DNA of 64,000 nt, from the NCBI RefSeq assembly GCF_001487165.1, contig NZ_LN913006.1:124001-188000 (forward strand), given 5' to 3'. This stretch comes from Blautia massiliensis (ex Durand et al. 2017). GTDB taxonomy: Bacteria > Bacillota > Clostridia > Lachnospirales > Lachnospiraceae. Under the pieces are notes generated by a model, which saw only the letters and a list, made by a program, of their open reading frames with translations, ran no database searches and had not been told where the DNA came from. Positions 43,906-54,059 of the stretch are shown here, piece after piece (the first letter of the stretch is position 1; the number at the start of each line of letters is the position of its first letter). Made by a program: the position numbers and the translations under genes.

Positions 43906-44985
43906 ATGTCAAAAGTATTGAAATTTATCGTACATTTTGTTGTGATATGCACACTGATCTGTGTACTGGGACTTGTTCTTCCGACGTTCTTCGGGGTGAG
44001 AACAGTGATCGTGGATAAATCCGATAAGGCAACGAACCTCCCAGTCGGATCTGTTACATATGCGATCCCGGAGAAGAGTTCTGCGATCAGCGCAGGTACT
44101 CCGATCCTTGTACAGAAAGATTCCGAGACATATAAATATACGATCACCAATCTCGATGCCTCCAAGGGAACCGGAACAGTAACAGATCAGTCCGTTTCCG
44201 GAGGAAAGACTTTTACCATTAAGGTTGGAGATTATGTTCCGAAAGTTGTAGTTACCATTGGCTATGTGGGATATCTTATGGTGGCTACAGAAAGTATTGA
44301 AGGCCTGATCATTCTTGGTCTGGTCGTATTGTTCCTGATCATCCTGTATGTGATCGCAGAGCTCTGGAAGAAAGAGCCGGATGATATTGAGGAAGATGTG
44401 AACGATCCGGAACCGGGTTATGTGAAGTCTAGGAAAGAACTGAAGCAGGAAGAAAAAGCACGTGCCAGAAGAATGAAGGAAGAAGAAAAAGAGATCATTC
44501 AGGAAGAAAAGGCACGAAAACACAAAAATAAAAAAGCAGATAAGCGTAAGGTCCGTACGGGCGGTTTCGTAGATGAAATTGACGAAGAGGATGTTACAGG
44601 CTATTCGGAGAATAAAAAGAAGGCTGCCATACAGCAGACTGCACAGACTGCCGCAAGTGAAGCTCATGCGGAACTTAAGAAAGAGATTGCAGCAGCCACT
44701 TCAGAAGAAGCAGATATGCTTTCCAGACTGGAAATGGCAGAACGTACGGTTGAAGAAAACAGAAAGCCGCATCCGGCCGGAAAGGTCGAAGAGGTTCCGG
44801 AAGAGGAAGAGGAGCCGGTTACCATTGGAAGCCTTGCGATGCCGTCTTATTCCGCAGCGCAGCTTGCAAGCCGCGTAAAGAAAGCCGGTGATGCACCGGA
44901 TATCGTTAAGGATGACATCACGAAGGTTACACTGTTTGATTACTCGGATATCATCAGTGGTGATGTGGACGATATGGAAGAATAA
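43906..44985 (+). CDS. Membrane protein with signal-peptidase-like (S26) ectodomain lacking catalytic residues
   Basis: A 359-residue protein: membrane helix ~6-28 (IVHFVVICTLICVLGLVLP), an extracytoplasmic domain ~30-125, a second helix ~130-150 (IEGLIILGLVVLFLIILYVIA) and a ~200-residue cytoplasmic tail rich in Lys/Glu. The ectodomain reads like SipW-type signal peptidase I (VRTVIVDKSDKATNLPVGSVTYAIPEKSSAISAGTPILV) but where the enzyme has SGSMEP it has DKSDKAT, and no catalytic Lys or Asp motif is evident. A non-enzymatic role is therefore proposed. Similarity is read by eye and is moderate. AGAGGAAG precedes the ATG; it ends in a strong terminator just before the rpsJ promoter. Confidence 0.6.
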   Translation: MSKVLKFIVHFVVICTLICVLGLVLPTFFGVRTVIVDKSDKATNLPVGSVTYAIPEKSSAISAGTPILVQKDSETYKYTITNLDASKGTGTVTDQSVSGGKTFTIKVGDYVPKVVVTIGYVGYLMVATESIEGLIILGLVVLFLIILYVIAELWKKEPDDIEEDVNDPEPGYVKSRKELKQEEKARARRMKEEEKEIIQEEKARKHKNKKADKRKVRTGGFVDEIDEEDVTGYSENKKKAAIQQTAQTAASEAHAELKKEIAAATSEEADMLSRLEMAERTVEENRKPHPAGKVEEVPEEEEEPVTIGSLAMPSYSAAQLASRVKKAGDAPDIVKDDITKVTLFDYSDIISGDVDDMEE

Positions 44986-45003
44986 AATAAGTACCTATTA
45001 TAT

Positions 45004-45047
45004 AAGAAGAAAATGGTTCAGAAATGAGCCATTTTCTTCTTTTTTAA
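45004..45047 (+). terminator. Intrinsic terminator before the S10 operon
   Basis: AAGAAGAAAATGGTTCA (45004-45020) pairs with TGAGCCATTTTCTTCTT (45025-45041) around a GAAA loop, then a T-run. Confidence 0.9.
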
Positions 45048-45075
45048 AAAAAATCAAAAAAATTAAAAAAAAGGC

Positions 45076-45104
45076 TTGCATTCTGAAGAATCATCGTATA
45101 TACT
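45076..45104 (+). promoter_or_regulatory. Promoter of the S10 ribosomal protein operon
   Basis: TTGCAT (45076-45081), 17 bases, TATACT (45099-45104). The ~30 bases upstream are almost all A/T in short tracts, like an UP element for the alpha subunit. Confidence 0.82.
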
Positions 45105-45110
45105 AATCCT

Positions 45111-45322
45111 TGCTGTGACATTGATAGCTATGAAGCGCGAGGTTGCTGCCACACTGGCAGGTTTTCCGTGGAGCGAATGTCAAGTTAGGAAACTGACGAC
45201 AAGTCACTGTACAAAGTTCAATAACCATCTTGGGATGGGACGTGTGTGCAAATATACCATGACACACACGGAGATGTGTACAGTCGCCGCTTGTCGTACT
45301 GCTATATAAGTACGAATAGGAG
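45111..45322 (+). promoter_or_regulatory. Structured leader RNA of the S10 operon, probable ribosomal-protein autoregulatory element
   Basis: Hairpin CTGCCA/TGGCAG at 45146-45160 and hairpin GTCAaGTT/AACTGAC at ~45179-45197 precede a three-way junction. The outer stem is CGACAAG (45197-45203) with CTTGTCG (45290-45296), continued by ACTGTACA (45206-45213) with TGTACAGT (45277-45284). Inside are CCATC/GATGG (45225-45238) and CGTGTGTG/CACACACG (45241-45270). No terminator is seen, so control of translation or of polymerase passage is more likely. In other bacteria L4 or another operon product binds such leaders; which protein acts here is unknown. Confidence 0.7.
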
Positions 45323-45334
45323 GAGACTTTTTTT

Positions 45335-45652
45335 ATGGCAAATCAGGTAATGAGAATCACATTAAAGGCATATGATCATCAGCTCGTTGATGCATCTGCA
45401 GCAAAGATCATCGAGACAGTAAAGAAGAACGGAGCAATGGTAAGTGGACCGGTTCCGCTTCCTACTAAGAAAGAGGTTGTTACAATCTTAAGAGCTGTTC
45501 ATAAATACAAAGATTCCAGAGAGCAGTTTGAGCAGAGAACACATAAGAGACTTATCGATATCCTGACACCAACTCAGAAAACAGTAGATGCACTTTCCAG
45601 ACTGGAAATGCCGGCTGGTGTTCACATCGATATCAAGATGAAAAACCGCTAA
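45335..45652 (+). CDS. rpsJ: 30S ribosomal protein S10
   Basis: 105 residues, normal length. Diagnostic stretches are [60 protein letters not shown] and the C-terminal [17 protein letters not shown]. It is a 30S head protein that also joins NusB in antitermination. First gene of the S10-spc cluster that runs to infA; AGGAGG lies ahead of the ATG with a longer than usual T-rich spacer. Confidence 0.97.
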   Translation: MANQVMRITLKAYDHQLVDASAAKIIETVKKNGAMVSGPVPLPTKKEVVTILRAVHKYKDSREQFEQRTHKRLIDILTPTQKTVDALSRLEMPAGVHIDIKMKNR

Positions 45653-45717
45653 TAATGTCATTTGACATTAACTATATGATTACCGAATGGTAATCCGCTA
45701 TAAGGAGGAAGAAAGAA

Positions 45718-46350
45718 ATGAAGAAAGCTATTTTAGCTACTAAAGTCGGAATGACTCAGATCTTCAATGAAGATGGAATGTTAATTCCGGTAACTGTTTT
45801 ACAGGCAGGTCCTTGCGTTGTAACTCAGGTTAAAACTGAGGAGAACGATGGATACACATCAGTTCAGGTTGGCTTCGGCGAGATCAGAGAGAAACTGGTC
45901 AACAAACCGGAGAAAGGCCACTTTGACAAAGCTGGTGTAGCTGTAAAGAGATTTGTAAAAGAGTTCAGATTTGACAATGCCGGCGAGTATGAGGTTGGAC
46001 AGGAGATCAAGGCTGATATCTTTGCAGCAGGAGATCATATCGATGCTACTGCAGTTTCCAAAGGTAAAGGCTTCCAGGGCGCCATCAAGAGACATGGCCA
46101 GTCCAGAGGACCTATGGCTCACGGTTCTAAATATCATCGTCATGCAGGTTCCAACGGCGCTTGCTCCGATCCGAGCAAGGTTTTCAAAGGAAAACATATG
46201 CCAGGTCACATGGGACATGTTCAGGTAACTGTTCAGAATCTTGAGATCGTACGTGTAGATACAGAAAATAACTTACTGTTAGTTAAGGGTGCTGTTCCAG
46301 GACCTAAGAAATCTTTGGTTACAATCAAAGAGACAGTAAAGTCCTTATAA
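45718..46350 (+). CDS. rplC: 50S ribosomal protein L3
   Basis: 210 residues: [20 protein letters not shown] at the N terminus, and the signature [29 protein letters not shown] with the Gln that is methylated in some species. L3 lines the peptidyl transferase centre region of 23S rRNA. AAGGAGG precedes the start; second gene of the S10 operon. Confidence 0.97.
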   Translation: MKKAILATKVGMTQIFNEDGMLIPVTVLQAGPCVVTQVKTEENDGYTSVQVGFGEIREKLVNKPEKGHFDKAGVAVKRFVKEFRFDNAGEYEVGQEIKADIFAAGDHIDATAVSKGKGFQGAIKRHGQSRGPMAHGSKYHRHAGSNGACSDPSKVFKGKHMPGHMGHVQVTVQNLEIVRVDTENNLLLVKGAVPGPKKSLVTIKETVKSL

Positions 46351-46371
46351 TAGGAAAGGAGGAGCATCAGA

Positions 46372-46992
46372 ATGGCTAATGTAACTGTTTATAATATGGA
46401 AGGCAATGAAGTTGGCACAATGGAGCTGAATGACGCAGTATTCGGCGTTGAGATCAACGAGCATCTCGTTCATCTTGCAGTTGTTCGTCAGCTTGCAAAT
46501 AACCGTCAGGGAACTCAGAAAGCGAAAACTCGTTCTGAGGTAAGAGGCGGCGGAAGAAAACCGTGGAGACAGAAAGGAACAGGTCATGCAAGACAGGGTT
46601 CCATCCGTGCACCACAGTGGACAGGCGGCGGTGTTGTATTCGCTCCGGTTCCGAGAGATTATGAAGTGAAAATGAACAAGAAGGAAAGAAGAGCAGCTCT
46701 TAAATCCGCTCTGACATCCAAGGTTCAGGATAATAAACTTGTTGTTGTTGACAGCCTTGCACTTGCTGAGGTTAAGACAAAAGAGATGCAGAAGGTTCTT
46801 ACAAACCTGAAAGCAGAGAAAGCTCTTGTAATCACAGCTGACAACGATCAGAACGTAGTTCTTTCCGCAAGAAACATCGCTGACGTGGAAACTGCAACAC
46901 CGGCTACAATCAACACATACGATGTTATGAAACACAACACCGTAGTTGTTACAAAGGATGCCGTTGCATCTATCGAGGAGGTATACGCATAA
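46372..46992 (+). CDS. rplD: 50S ribosomal protein L4
   Basis: 206 residues with the exit-tunnel extension ([35 protein letters not shown]). In enterobacteria L4 is also the repressor of this operon, acting on the leader RNA; whether that holds here with the leader at 45111-45322 is open. Its stop overlaps rplW (TAATGG). Confidence 0.97.
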   Translation: MANVTVYNMEGNEVGTMELNDAVFGVEINEHLVHLAVVRQLANNRQGTQKAKTRSEVRGGGRKPWRQKGTGHARQGSIRAPQWTGGGVVFAPVPRDYEVKMNKKERRAALKSALTSKVQDNKLVVVDSLALAEVKTKEMQKVLTNLKAEKALVITADNDQNVVLSARNIADVETATPATINTYDVMKHNTVVVTKDAVASIEEVYA

Positions 46993-47291
46993 TGGCAAGT
47001 ATTCAGTACTATGACGTAATCATCCGTCCGGTTATCACAGAGAAATCCATGGCAGACATGGGTGAGAAGAAATATACATTCCTTGTACATCCGGAAGCTA
47101 ACAAGACTCAGATCAAAGAGGCTGTTGAGAAGATGTTCGAGGGAACAAAAGTTAAGAGCGTAAACACCATCAACAGTGATGGAAAGAAAAAACGCCGTGG
47201 AATGGTAGTTGGAAAAACTGCTAAGACTAAAAAAGCTATCGTAGCTCTTACAGAAGAGAGCAAAGATATCGAGATTTTTGAGGGACTTTAA
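46992..47291 (+). CDS. rplW: 50S ribosomal protein L23
   Basis: 99 residues: [42 protein letters not shown]. It sits at the tunnel exit and is the docking point for trigger factor and SRP. The ATG overlaps the last base of rplD, with GGAGG inside the rplD end, so the two are translationally coupled. Confidence 0.97.
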   Translation: MASIQYYDVIIRPVITEKSMADMGEKKYTFLVHPEANKTQIKEAVEKMFEGTKVKSVNTINSDGKKKRRGMVVGKTAKTKKAIVALTEESKDIEIFEGL

Positions 47292-47353
47292 TTAACAGAT
47301 AAGTCCGAATATGTGCACGAAAGCACGAGAACAAATTCGAAAGGAGAAACATC

Positions 47354-48199
47354 ATGGGAATCAAAAGCTATAACCCATATACACCGTCAAGAAGACATAT
47401 GACTGGTTCCGACTTCTCTGAGATTACAGCTGCAAAACCAGAGAAATCCCTCGTTACTTCCCTTAAGAAGAACGCTGGACGTAACAATCAGGGTAAGATC
47501 ACTGTAAGACATCAGGGTGGCGGAAGCAGAAGAAAATACAGAATCATCGACTTCAAGAGAAGAAAAGATGGAATCCCTGCAACAGTTAAAACAATCGAGT
47601 ACGATCCGAACAGAACAGCTAACATCGCTCTGATCTGCTACGCAGATGGCGAGAAAGCTTACATCCTCGCTCCAGAGGGACTTAAAGTAGGCCAGAAGGT
47701 TTACAATGGTCCGGAAGCTGAGGTTCGTGTTGGAAACTGCCTCCCACTGGAGCTTATCCCGGTTGGTACTATGGTTCACAACATTGAGCTTCATCCTGGA
47801 AAAGGCGGACAGATGGTTCGTTCTGCAGGAAACGGCGCACAGCTCATGGCTAAAGAAGGAAAGTACGCAACACTTCGTCTTCCTTCAGGTGAGATGAGAA
47901 TGGTTCCGATCGTATGCCGCGCAACTGTTGGTGTAATCGGAAACGGAGATCACAACCTTATTAACATCGGTAAAGCCGGACGTAAACGTAACATGGGTAT
48001 CAGACCTACAGTTCGTGGTTCCGTAATGAACCCGAATGACCATCCACATGGTGGTGGTGAAGGTAAGACCGGTATCGGACGCCCAGGTCCTTGCACACCG
48101 TGGGGCAAACCTGCTCTCGGCCTGAAGACCAGAAAGAAAAACAAACAGTCCAACAAGTACATCGTAAGAAGACGCGATGGAAAAGCATTATCGAAATAA
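47354..48199 (+). CDS. rplB: 50S ribosomal protein L2
   Basis: 281 residues. [36 protein letters not shown] near the N terminus and the C-terminal [30 protein letters not shown], which carries the conserved His near the peptidyl transferase centre. AAAGGAG precedes the ATG. Confidence 0.97.
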   Translation: MGIKSYNPYTPSRRHMTGSDFSEITAAKPEKSLVTSLKKNAGRNNQGKITVRHQGGGSRRKYRIIDFKRRKDGIPATVKTIEYDPNRTANIALICYADGEKAYILAPEGLKVGQKVYNGPEAEVRVGNCLPLELIPVGTMVHNIELHPGKGGQMVRSAGNGAQLMAKEGKYATLRLPSGEMRMVPIVCRATVGVIGNGDHNLINIGKAGRKRNMGIRPTVRGSVMNPNDHPHGGGEGKTGIGRPGPCTPWGKPALGLKTRKKNKQSNKYIVRRRDGKALSK

Positions 48200-48214
48200 T
48201 AAGGAGGAGAAAGC

Positions 48215-48496
48215 ATGTCTCGTTCACTGAAAAAAGGACCTTTTGCAGACCAGAGCTTACTTAAAAAAGTAGACGCTCTTAACGCTTCAAATGATAAATC
48301 CGTAATCAAAACTTGGTCTCGCCGTTCCACAATCTTCCCGTCTTTCGTAGGACACACAATCGCTGTTCATGACGGAAGAAAACATGTGCCGGTATATATC
48401 ACAGAGGATATGGTAGGACACAAACTTGGTGAGTTCGTTGCAACAAGAACTTACAGAGGACACGGAAAAGACGAGAAGAAGTCCGGAGTACGCTAG
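48215..48496 (+). CDS. rpsS: 30S ribosomal protein S19
   Basis: 93 residues: [20 protein letters not shown] and [44 protein letters not shown]. It is a 30S head protein contacting the A site. AAGGAGG lies upstream, 15 bases after rplB. Confidence 0.97.
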   Translation: MSRSLKKGPFADQSLLKKVDALNASNDKSVIKTWSRRSTIFPSFVGHTIAVHDGRKHVPVYITEDMVGHKLGEFVATRTYRGHGKDEKKSGVR

Positions 48497-48511
48497 TCAT
48501 CAGATTTATAA

Positions 48512-48542
48512 CTGCCCGCTGTCAATTTAAGACAGCTGGCAG
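48512..48542 (+). promoter_or_regulatory. Intercistronic hairpin between rpsS and rplV
   Basis: CTGCC-c-GCTGTC (48512-48523) pairs with GACAGC-t-GGCAG (48531-48542), 11 bp with one mismatch and a 7-base loop. No T-run follows. It may mark an RNA-processing or protein-binding site within the operon. Confidence 0.5.
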
Positions 48543-48582
48543 ATAACTTAGATATCGAATTTAAGAAAGGAGGCACTTTAAG

Positions 48583-48972
48583 ATGGCAAAAGGACATAGA
48601 AGCCAGATAAAGAGAGCCAGAAATGAGAATAATAGAGAGACAAGGCCGTCTGCAAAGTTATCTTATGCAAGAATTTCTGTTCAGAAAGCCTGCTACGTAT
48701 TAGATGCGATCCGTGGCAAAGATGTACAGACAGCACTTGGTATCCTGACATACAATCCGAGATACGCTTCCAGCGTGATCAAAAAACTGCTTGAGTCAGC
48801 AGTAGCAAACGCTGAGAACAACAACGGAATGAACGCAGACAACCTTTATGTTGCAGCATGCTATGCAGATAAGGGACCTACAATGAAGAGAATTCAGCCG
48901 AGAGCACAGGGTAGAGCTTACAGAATCGAGAAGAGAACTAGCCATATCACAGTTGTGCTTGATGAAAGGTAA
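48583..48972 (+). CDS. rplV: 50S ribosomal protein L22
   Basis: 129 residues, with [42 protein letters not shown] and the tunnel beta-hairpin [25 protein letters not shown] (here [15 protein letters not shown]). The N terminus is ~15 residues longer than in many species ([21 protein letters not shown]), a common form in Clostridia. AAAGGAGG precedes the ATG. Confidence 0.96.
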   Translation: MAKGHRSQIKRARNENNRETRPSAKLSYARISVQKACYVLDAIRGKDVQTALGILTYNPRYASSVIKKLLESAVANAENNNGMNADNLYVAACYADKGPTMKRIQPRAQGRAYRIEKRTSHITVVLDER

Positions 48973-48983
48973 GGAGGAAAAGC

Positions 48984-49640
48984 ATGGGACAGAAAGTTAA
49001 TCCGCATGGCCTTAGAGTCGGAGTTATCAAGGATTGGGATTCCAGATGGTATGCAGAAGACAAGTTTGCTGACTACCTGGTAGAAGACTACAACATCAGA
49101 ACATTCCTTAAAAAGAAATTATACAGCGCAGGTGTTTCCAAAATCGAGATCGAGAGAGCATCTGACAGAGTTAAGATCATCATCTACACAGCAAAACCTG
49201 GTATCGTAATCGGTAAGGGCGGCGCAGAGATCGAGAAAGTTAAAGCTGAGCTTCAGAAATACACAGACAAGAAGCTTATCGTTGACATCAAAGAAGTTAA
49301 GAGACCGGACAAAGATGCACAGCTGGTTGCTGAGAACATTGCTCTTCAGCTTGAGAATCGTATTTCCTTCAGACGTGCTATGAAGTCCACAATGCAGAGA
49401 ACAATGAAGGCTGGCGCTAAGGGAATCAAGACTTCCGTATCCGGACGTCTCGGCGGAGCTGATATGGCTCGTACAGAGTTCTACAGCGAGGGAACAATCC
49501 CGCTTCAGACACTTCGTGCAGATATCGACTATGGCTTTGCGGAAGCAGACACCACATATGGTAAAGTTGGTGTTAAGGCATGGATCTACAATGGTGAGAT
49601 TCTTCCGACAAAAGGAACTAAGGAAGGGAGCGATAAATAA
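48984..49640 (+). CDS. rpsC: 30S ribosomal protein S3
   Basis: 218 residues: [20 protein letters not shown], the KH domain with [15 protein letters not shown], and the C-terminal [32 protein letters not shown]. It forms the mRNA entry site. AAGGAGG precedes the ATG; the stop TAA shares one base with the rplP start. Confidence 0.97.
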   Translation: MGQKVNPHGLRVGVIKDWDSRWYAEDKFADYLVEDYNIRTFLKKKLYSAGVSKIEIERASDRVKIIIYTAKPGIVIGKGGAEIEKVKAELQKYTDKKLIVDIKEVKRPDKDAQLVAENIALQLENRISFRRAMKSTMQRTMKAGAKGIKTSVSGRLGGADMARTEFYSEGTIPLQTLRADIDYGFAEADTTYGKVGVKAWIYNGEILPTKGTKEGSDK

Positions 49641-50077
49641 TGTTAATGCCAAAAAGAGTAAAACGTCGTAAACAATTCCGTGGCTCCATGAGAGGAAAAG
49701 CCCTTAGAGGCAATGTTATCAACTATGGTGATTTCGGTCTTGTTGCTACTGAGCCATGTTGGATCAGATCTAATCAGATCGAGGCAGCCCGTGTTGCTAT
49801 GACCCGTTACATCAAACGTGGCGGTAAAGTTTGGATTAAGATTTTCCCGGATAAACCGGTAACAGCTAAACCAGCTGAGACTCGAATGGGTTCCGGAAAA
49901 GGCGCTCTGGAGTACTGGGTAGCAGTAGTAAAACCAGGTCGTGTTATGTTTGAGATTGCAGGCGTGTCCGAAGAGGTTGCCCGTGAAGCATTACGTCTTG
50001 CAATGCACAAGTTACCATGTAAATGTAAAATCGTTTCTCGTGCAGACTTAGAAGGCGGTGATAACAGTGAAAATTAA
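49640..50077 (+). CDS. rplP: 50S ribosomal protein L16
   Basis: 145 residues: [25 protein letters not shown], then [39 protein letters not shown]. It organises tRNA binding at the A site. The start at 49640 fits GGGAG at 49626-49630 and the usual MLxPKRVK N terminus. It overlaps rpmC by 11 bases. Confidence 0.97.
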   Translation: MLMPKRVKRRKQFRGSMRGKALRGNVINYGDFGLVATEPCWIRSNQIEAARVAMTRYIKRGGKVWIKIFPDKPVTAKPAETRMGSGKGALEYWVAVVKPGRVMFEIAGVSEEVAREALRLAMHKLPCKCKIVSRADLEGGDNSEN

Positions 50078-50276
50078 TAAGTTCGTGGAAGATTTAAAAG
50101 CAAAGTCAGTTGCAGAACTGAATGAAGAATTAGTAGCTGCTAAAAAAGAGCTTTTCAATCTGAGATTTCAGAATGCAACAAACCAGTTAGACAATACAGG
50201 ACGAATCAAAGAGGTTCGTAAAAATATTGCCAGAATCCAGACAGTAATCACTGAGCAGGCAAACGCTTCCAAATAG
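50067..50276 (+). CDS. rpmC: 50S ribosomal protein L29
   Basis: 69 residues from the GTG at 50067, giving the canonical [19 protein letters not shown] and the [28 protein letters not shown] helix pair. An earlier in-frame GTG at 50058 would add three residues and is less likely. AAGGCGGTGA lies upstream, within the end of rplP. Confidence 0.95.
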   Translation: MKINKFVEDLKAKSVAELNEELVAAKKELFNLRFQNATNQLDNTGRIKEVRKNIARIQTVITEQANASK

Positions 50277-50293
50277 GACAGGAGGACATAATC

Positions 50294-50548
50294 GTGGAAA
50301 GAAATCTGAGAAAAACCCGCGTGGGTAAGGTTATCAGCGACAAAATGGATAAGACCATCGTAGTTGCAATTGAAGACCATGTAAAACATCCTCTTTACAA
50401 AAAAATCGTGAAGAGAACATATAAATTAAAAGCTCATGACGAGAACAATGAGTGCAACATCGGAGATACCGTTAAGGTAATGGAGACCAGACCGCTGTCC
50501 AAGGACAAGAGATGGAGACTGGTTGAGATCGTAGAGAAAGCTAAATAA
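50294..50548 (+). CDS. rpsQ: 30S ribosomal protein S17
   Basis: 84 residues: [50 protein letters not shown] and [23 protein letters not shown]-fold 16S rRNA-binding protein. GTG start at 50294 behind GGAGGA. Confidence 0.97.
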   Translation: MERNLRKTRVGKVISDKMDKTIVVAIEDHVKHPLYKKIVKRTYKLKAHDENNECNIGDTVKVMETRPLSKDKRWRLVEIVEKAK

Positions 50549-50561
50549 GGAGGAAACCAGT

Positions 50562-50930
50562 ATGATTCAGCAGGAAACTAGACTGAAAGTTGCCGACAAC
50601 ACTGGTGCAAAAGAAATCCTTTGTATTCGTGTTATGGGCGGCTCTACAAGAAGATATGCAAACATCGGTGACACAATCGTTGCTACGGTTAAAGATGCAA
50701 CACCAGGCGGCGTTGTTAAAAAAGGTGACGTTGTTAAAGCTGTAGTTGTTAGAACTAAAAAAGGCGCTCGTCGTAAAGACGGATCTTACATCCGTTTCGA
50801 TGAAAATGCTGCCGTAATTATCAAGGATGACTTAACTCCGAGAGGAACACGTATCTTTGGACCAGTTGCCAGAGAGCTTCGTGAGAAGAAATTCATGAAG
50901 ATCGTTTCCTTAGCTCCGGAAGTATTATAG
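50562..50930 (+). CDS. rplN: 50S ribosomal protein L14
   Basis: 122 residues, the invariant length: [66 protein letters not shown]. Intersubunit-bridge protein. AAGGAGG precedes the ATG. Marks the start of the spc half of the cluster. Confidence 0.97.
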   Translation: MIQQETRLKVADNTGAKEILCIRVMGGSTRRYANIGDTIVATVKDATPGGVVKKGDVVKAVVVRTKKGARRKDGSYIRFDENAAVIIKDDLTPRGTRIFGPVARELREKKFMKIVSLAPEVL

Positions 50931-50941
50931 GAGGGTGCCGA

Positions 50942-51253
50942 ATGTCAGCTATGAAAATTAAAAAAGGTGATACTGTAAAGGTAATCGCTGGAAAAGATAA
51001 AGGTAAGGACGGAAAGGTCCTTGCAGTTAACGTAAAAGACAACACAGTAGTTGTTGAGAACGTAAACATGGTTACAAAGCACGCTAAACCGTCCGCAGCT
51101 AATCAGAACGGTGGAATCGTGACAAAAGAAGCTCCGCTTCATATCTCCAACGTAATGCTCATTGTAGACGGAAAAGCTACAAGAGTTGGATTCAAGATGG
51201 ATGGAGACAAAAAAGTTCGTGTTGCCAAAGCAACAGGAAAGACAATCGATTAA
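50942..51253 (+). CDS. rplX: 50S ribosomal protein L24
   Basis: 103 residues with a KOW motif ([24 protein letters not shown]) and [32 protein letters not shown]. An assembly-initiating 23S rRNA-binding protein. GGAGGG precedes the ATG by five bases, 12 bases after rplN. Confidence 0.97.
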   Translation: MSAMKIKKGDTVKVIAGKDKGKDGKVLAVNVKDNTVVVENVNMVTKHAKPSAANQNGGIVTKEAPLHISNVMLIVDGKATRVGFKMDGDKKVRVAKATGKTID

Positions 51254-51275
51254 TTAAGAGAGGAGGCATATAAAG

Positions 51276-51815
51276 GTGAGTAGATTAAAAGATCTTTACA
51301 AGAACGAGATCATGGATGCCATGACCAAGAAATTCGGATACAAAAACGTAATGGAAGTGCCAAAACTCGAGAAAATCGTTGTTAACATGGGTGTTGGCGA
51401 GGCAAAAGAGAACGCTAAACTTCTTGACGCTGCAATCGCAGATATGGAACTTGTTACAGGACAGAAAGCAATCGCTACAAAAGCTAAAAAATCTGTCGCT
51501 AACTTCAAAATCAGAGAGGGTATGCCGATCGGATGTAAAGTTACTCTGAGAGGCGAGAAGATGTATGAGTTCGCTGATCGTCTTATCAACCTTGCTCTTC
51601 CACGTGTACGTGACTTCCGTGGTGTTAACCCGAACGCATTCGACGGTAGAGGAAACTATGCTCTTGGTATCAAAGAGCAGCTGATCTTCCCAGAGGTTGA
51701 GTACGATAAGGTTGATAAAGTAAGAGGAATGGACGTTATCTTCGTTACAACTGCTAAAACAGATGAAGAGGCACGCGAATTACTGACATTATTCAACATG
51801 CCATTTGCTAAATAG
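51276..51815 (+). CDS. rplE: 50S ribosomal protein L5
   Basis: 179 residues: [74 protein letters not shown]. It binds 5S rRNA and the P-site tRNA. The start is GTG at 51276 with GGAGG 11 bases upstream. Confidence 0.97.
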   Translation: MSRLKDLYKNEIMDAMTKKFGYKNVMEVPKLEKIVVNMGVGEAKENAKLLDAAIADMELVTGQKAIATKAKKSVANFKIREGMPIGCKVTLRGEKMYEFADRLINLALPRVRDFRGVNPNAFDGRGNYALGIKEQLIFPEVEYDKVDKVRGMDVIFVTTAKTDEEARELLTLFNMPFAK

Positions 51816-51828
51816 GAGGAAAAGATTC

Positions 51829-52014
51829 ATGGCTAAGACAGCAATGAAAATTAAACAGCAGCGTAAAGCTAAATTCTCCACAAGAGAGTATACTCGCTGC
51901 AGAATCTGTGGCCGTCCACATGCATACCTGAGAAAATACGGAATTTGCAGAATCTGCTTCCGTGAGCTGGCATACAAAGGTCAGATCCCGGGTGTTAAGA
52001 AAGCTTCCTGGTAG
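51829..52014 (+). CDS. rpsN: 30S ribosomal protein S14, zinc-binding type
   Basis: 61 residues from the ATG at 51829 ([24 protein letters not shown]), with AGGAGG nine bases upstream. The four zinc ligands are [20 protein letters not shown], so this is the C+ form. The length is typical of the zinc type (61). An upstream in-frame ATG overlaps rplE and is rejected. Confidence 0.97.
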   Translation: MAKTAMKIKQQRKAKFSTREYTRCRICGRPHAYLRKYGICRICFRELAYKGQIPGVKKASW

Positions 52015-52095
52015 GCCGAGGCGAAAGCAACTTTTTAATCATTTAAATAATATTCACACGACATGTAAAGTCTGAAGAAAGAGGAGGAAACTTAC

Positions 52096-52497
52096 ATGAC
52101 AATGAGCGATCCGATCGCAGATATGCTTACAAGAATCCGTAACGCAAATACTGCAAAACATGACACTGTAGACGTACCGGCATCCAAGATGAAAATTGCT
52201 ATCGCAAACATCCTTGTAGATGAGGGATACATCGCAAAATATGATCTGGTTGAGGATGGAGTTGTTAAAACTCTTCACATCACACTGAAATATGGTGAGG
52301 ACAAAAACCAGAAGATCATCACAGGACTTAAGAGAATCTCCAAACCAGGTCTTCGTGTATACGCAGGCAAGGATGAGCTTCCGAAGGTTCTTGGTGGACT
52401 TGGTATCGCAATCCTTTCCACAAACAAAGGCGTTATCACTGACAAAGAGGCTCGTAAGCTTCAGGTTGGTGGCGAGGTACTTGCATTCGTTTGGTAG
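52096..52497 (+). CDS. rpsH: 30S ribosomal protein S8
   Basis: 133 residues: [31 protein letters not shown] and the C-terminal [23 protein letters not shown]. It binds helix 21 of 16S rRNA and is the spc-operon repressor in E. coli. GAGGAGG precedes the ATG. Confidence 0.97.
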   Translation: MTMSDPIADMLTRIRNANTAKHDTVDVPASKMKIAIANILVDEGYIAKYDLVEDGVVKTLHITLKYGEDKNQKIITGLKRISKPGLRVYAGKDELPKVLGGLGIAILSTNKGVITDKEARKLQVGGEVLAFVW

Positions 52498-52545
52498 GCC
52501 AAAGCCGCTTAACGAAGCAGTCATATAGCTTTTAAACTGAAAACA

Positions 52546-52565
52546 GAGAGGGCATGGGCCCTCTC
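52546..52565 (+). promoter_or_regulatory. Intercistronic hairpin between rpsH and rplF
   Basis: GAGAGGGC-ATGG-GCCCTCTC, a perfect 8-bp stem with a 4-base loop ~15 bases before the rplF ribosome-binding site. No T-run, so a processing or stability element is more likely than a terminator. Confidence 0.5.
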
Positions 52566-52593
52566 CGACAATCTAAGTAAGGAGGACAAATTT

Positions 52594-53133
52594 ATGTCAC
52601 GAATCGGAAGACTTCCGGTTGCAATTCCAGCTGGCGTTGAGGTTACAGTCGCAGATGGAAACGTTGTAACAGTAAAAGGACCTAAGGGAACACTTGAGAG
52701 AGCACTCCCGACAGAGTTAGAGATCAAAGTTGAAGACGGTCATGTAGTTGTAACAAGACCGAACGACTTAAAGAGAATCAAAGCCCTTCACGGCTTAACA
52801 AGAAGCCTTATCCACAACATGGTTGTTGGTGTAAGCGAAGGATACAAAAAAGAGCTTGAGGTTAACGGTGTTGGTTACAGAGCTGCTAAGCAGGGCAAGA
52901 AACTTGTACTTAACCTCGGATATTCTCACCCGGTAGAGATGGAAGATCCAGAAGGTCTTGAGTCCACAGTTGACGGAAACAAGATCATCGTATCTGGTAT
53001 CAGCAAAGAAAAAGTTGGCCAGTACGCAGCTGAGATCAGAGACAAGAGAAGACCTGAGCCATACAAGGGCAAGGGAATCAAGTACGTTGACGAAGTTATC
53101 AGACGTAAAGTCGGTAAGACCGGTAAGAAATAA
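52594..53133 (+). CDS. rplF: 50S ribosomal protein L6
   Basis: 179 residues: [70 protein letters not shown], and the C-terminal [28 protein letters not shown]. It lies near the GTPase centre. AAGGAGG precedes the ATG. Confidence 0.97.
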   Translation: MSRIGRLPVAIPAGVEVTVADGNVVTVKGPKGTLERALPTELEIKVEDGHVVVTRPNDLKRIKALHGLTRSLIHNMVVGVSEGYKKELEVNGVGYRAAKQGKKLVLNLGYSHPVEMEDPEGLESTVDGNKIIVSGISKEKVGQYAAEIRDKRRPEPYKGKGIKYVDEVIRRKVGKTGKK

Positions 53134-53150
53134 TTAAGGAGAGTGAGAAT

Positions 53151-53519
53151 ATGATTAACAAAGCATCCAGAAGCGAAATTCGCGAAAAGAAGCATAGAAG
53201 ATTACGTCATCATTTAAACGGAACTGCAACTACTCCTCGTCTGGCAGTATTTCGTTCCAACAAGCACATCTATGCACAGATTATTGATGACACAGTTGGT
53301 AAAACTTTAGTATCCGCTTCTACTCTCCAGAAGGACGTAAAAGCAGAGCTTGAGAACACTGATGATGTACAGGCTGCAGCAAAAGTTGGAACAGTGATCG
53401 GTAAAAAAGCTGTTGAGGCTGGTATCGAGAGCGTTGTTTTCGACAGAGGTGGATATATCTACCACGGAAAAGTTAAAGCACTGGCAGATGCAGCAAGAGA
53501 AGCTGGACTGAAATTCTAA
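53151..53519 (+). CDS. rplR: 50S ribosomal protein L18
   Basis: 122 residues: [35 protein letters not shown] and the C-terminal [27 protein letters not shown]. It binds 5S rRNA with L5. AAGGAGAG precedes the ATG. Confidence 0.97.
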   Translation: MINKASRSEIREKKHRRLRHHLNGTATTPRLAVFRSNKHIYAQIIDDTVGKTLVSASTLQKDVKAELENTDDVQAAAKVGTVIGKKAVEAGIESVVFDRGGYIYHGKVKALADAAREAGLKF

Positions 53520-53536
53520 GAGGAGGAAAAGAACAC

Positions 53537-54046
53537 ATGAAACGTAATCTTATTGATGCTAGTCAGTTAGAGTTAGAAGATAAAGTAGTATCAATCAAGC
53601 GTGTTACCAAGGTTGTTAAAGGTGGTCGTAACTTCCGTTTCACAGCTTTAGTTGTTGTAGGTGACGGCAATGGACACGTTGGTGCAGGTTTAGGAAAAGC
53701 AGCAGAAATTCCGGAGGCGATCCGCAAAGGTAAAGAGGACGCTATGAAGAAGCTTGTTACTGTTGCAAGAGACGAGAACAATTCCATTACACATGACTTC
53801 ATCGGAAAATTCGGAAGCGCTGAGATGCTTCTGAAGAGAGCTCCGGAAGGTACTGGAGTTATCGCCGGTGGCCCGGCACGTGCCGTAATCGAGCTTGCAG
53901 GTATCAAAAACATCCGTACAAAATGTATGGGTTCCAGAAATAAACAGAACGTAGTTCTGGCAACAATCGCAGGCCTGAGCCAGTTAAAGACTCCGGAAGA
54001 GGTTGCAAAGCTCCGCGGAAAATCTGTAGATGAGATTCTGGGTTAA
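53537..54046 (+). CDS. rpsE: 30S ribosomal protein S5
   Basis: 169 residues: [58 protein letters not shown], and [31 protein letters not shown] fidelity protein near the mRNA entrance. GAGGAGG precedes the ATG. Confidence 0.97.
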   Translation: MKRNLIDASQLELEDKVVSIKRVTKVVKGGRNFRFTALVVVGDGNGHVGAGLGKAAEIPEAIRKGKEDAMKKLVTVARDENNSITHDFIGKFGSAEMLLKRAPEGTGVIAGGPARAVIELAGIKNIRTKCMGSRNKQNVVLATIAGLSQLKTPEEVAKLRGKSVDEILG

Positions 54047-54059
54047 GGAGGATATGGAA

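Noticed and set aside
45076..45309. Open frame of 77 codons in the rpsJ leader
   Set aside because: It starts inside the -35/-10 promoter region, lacks a ribosome-binding site and overlaps a well-folded leader.
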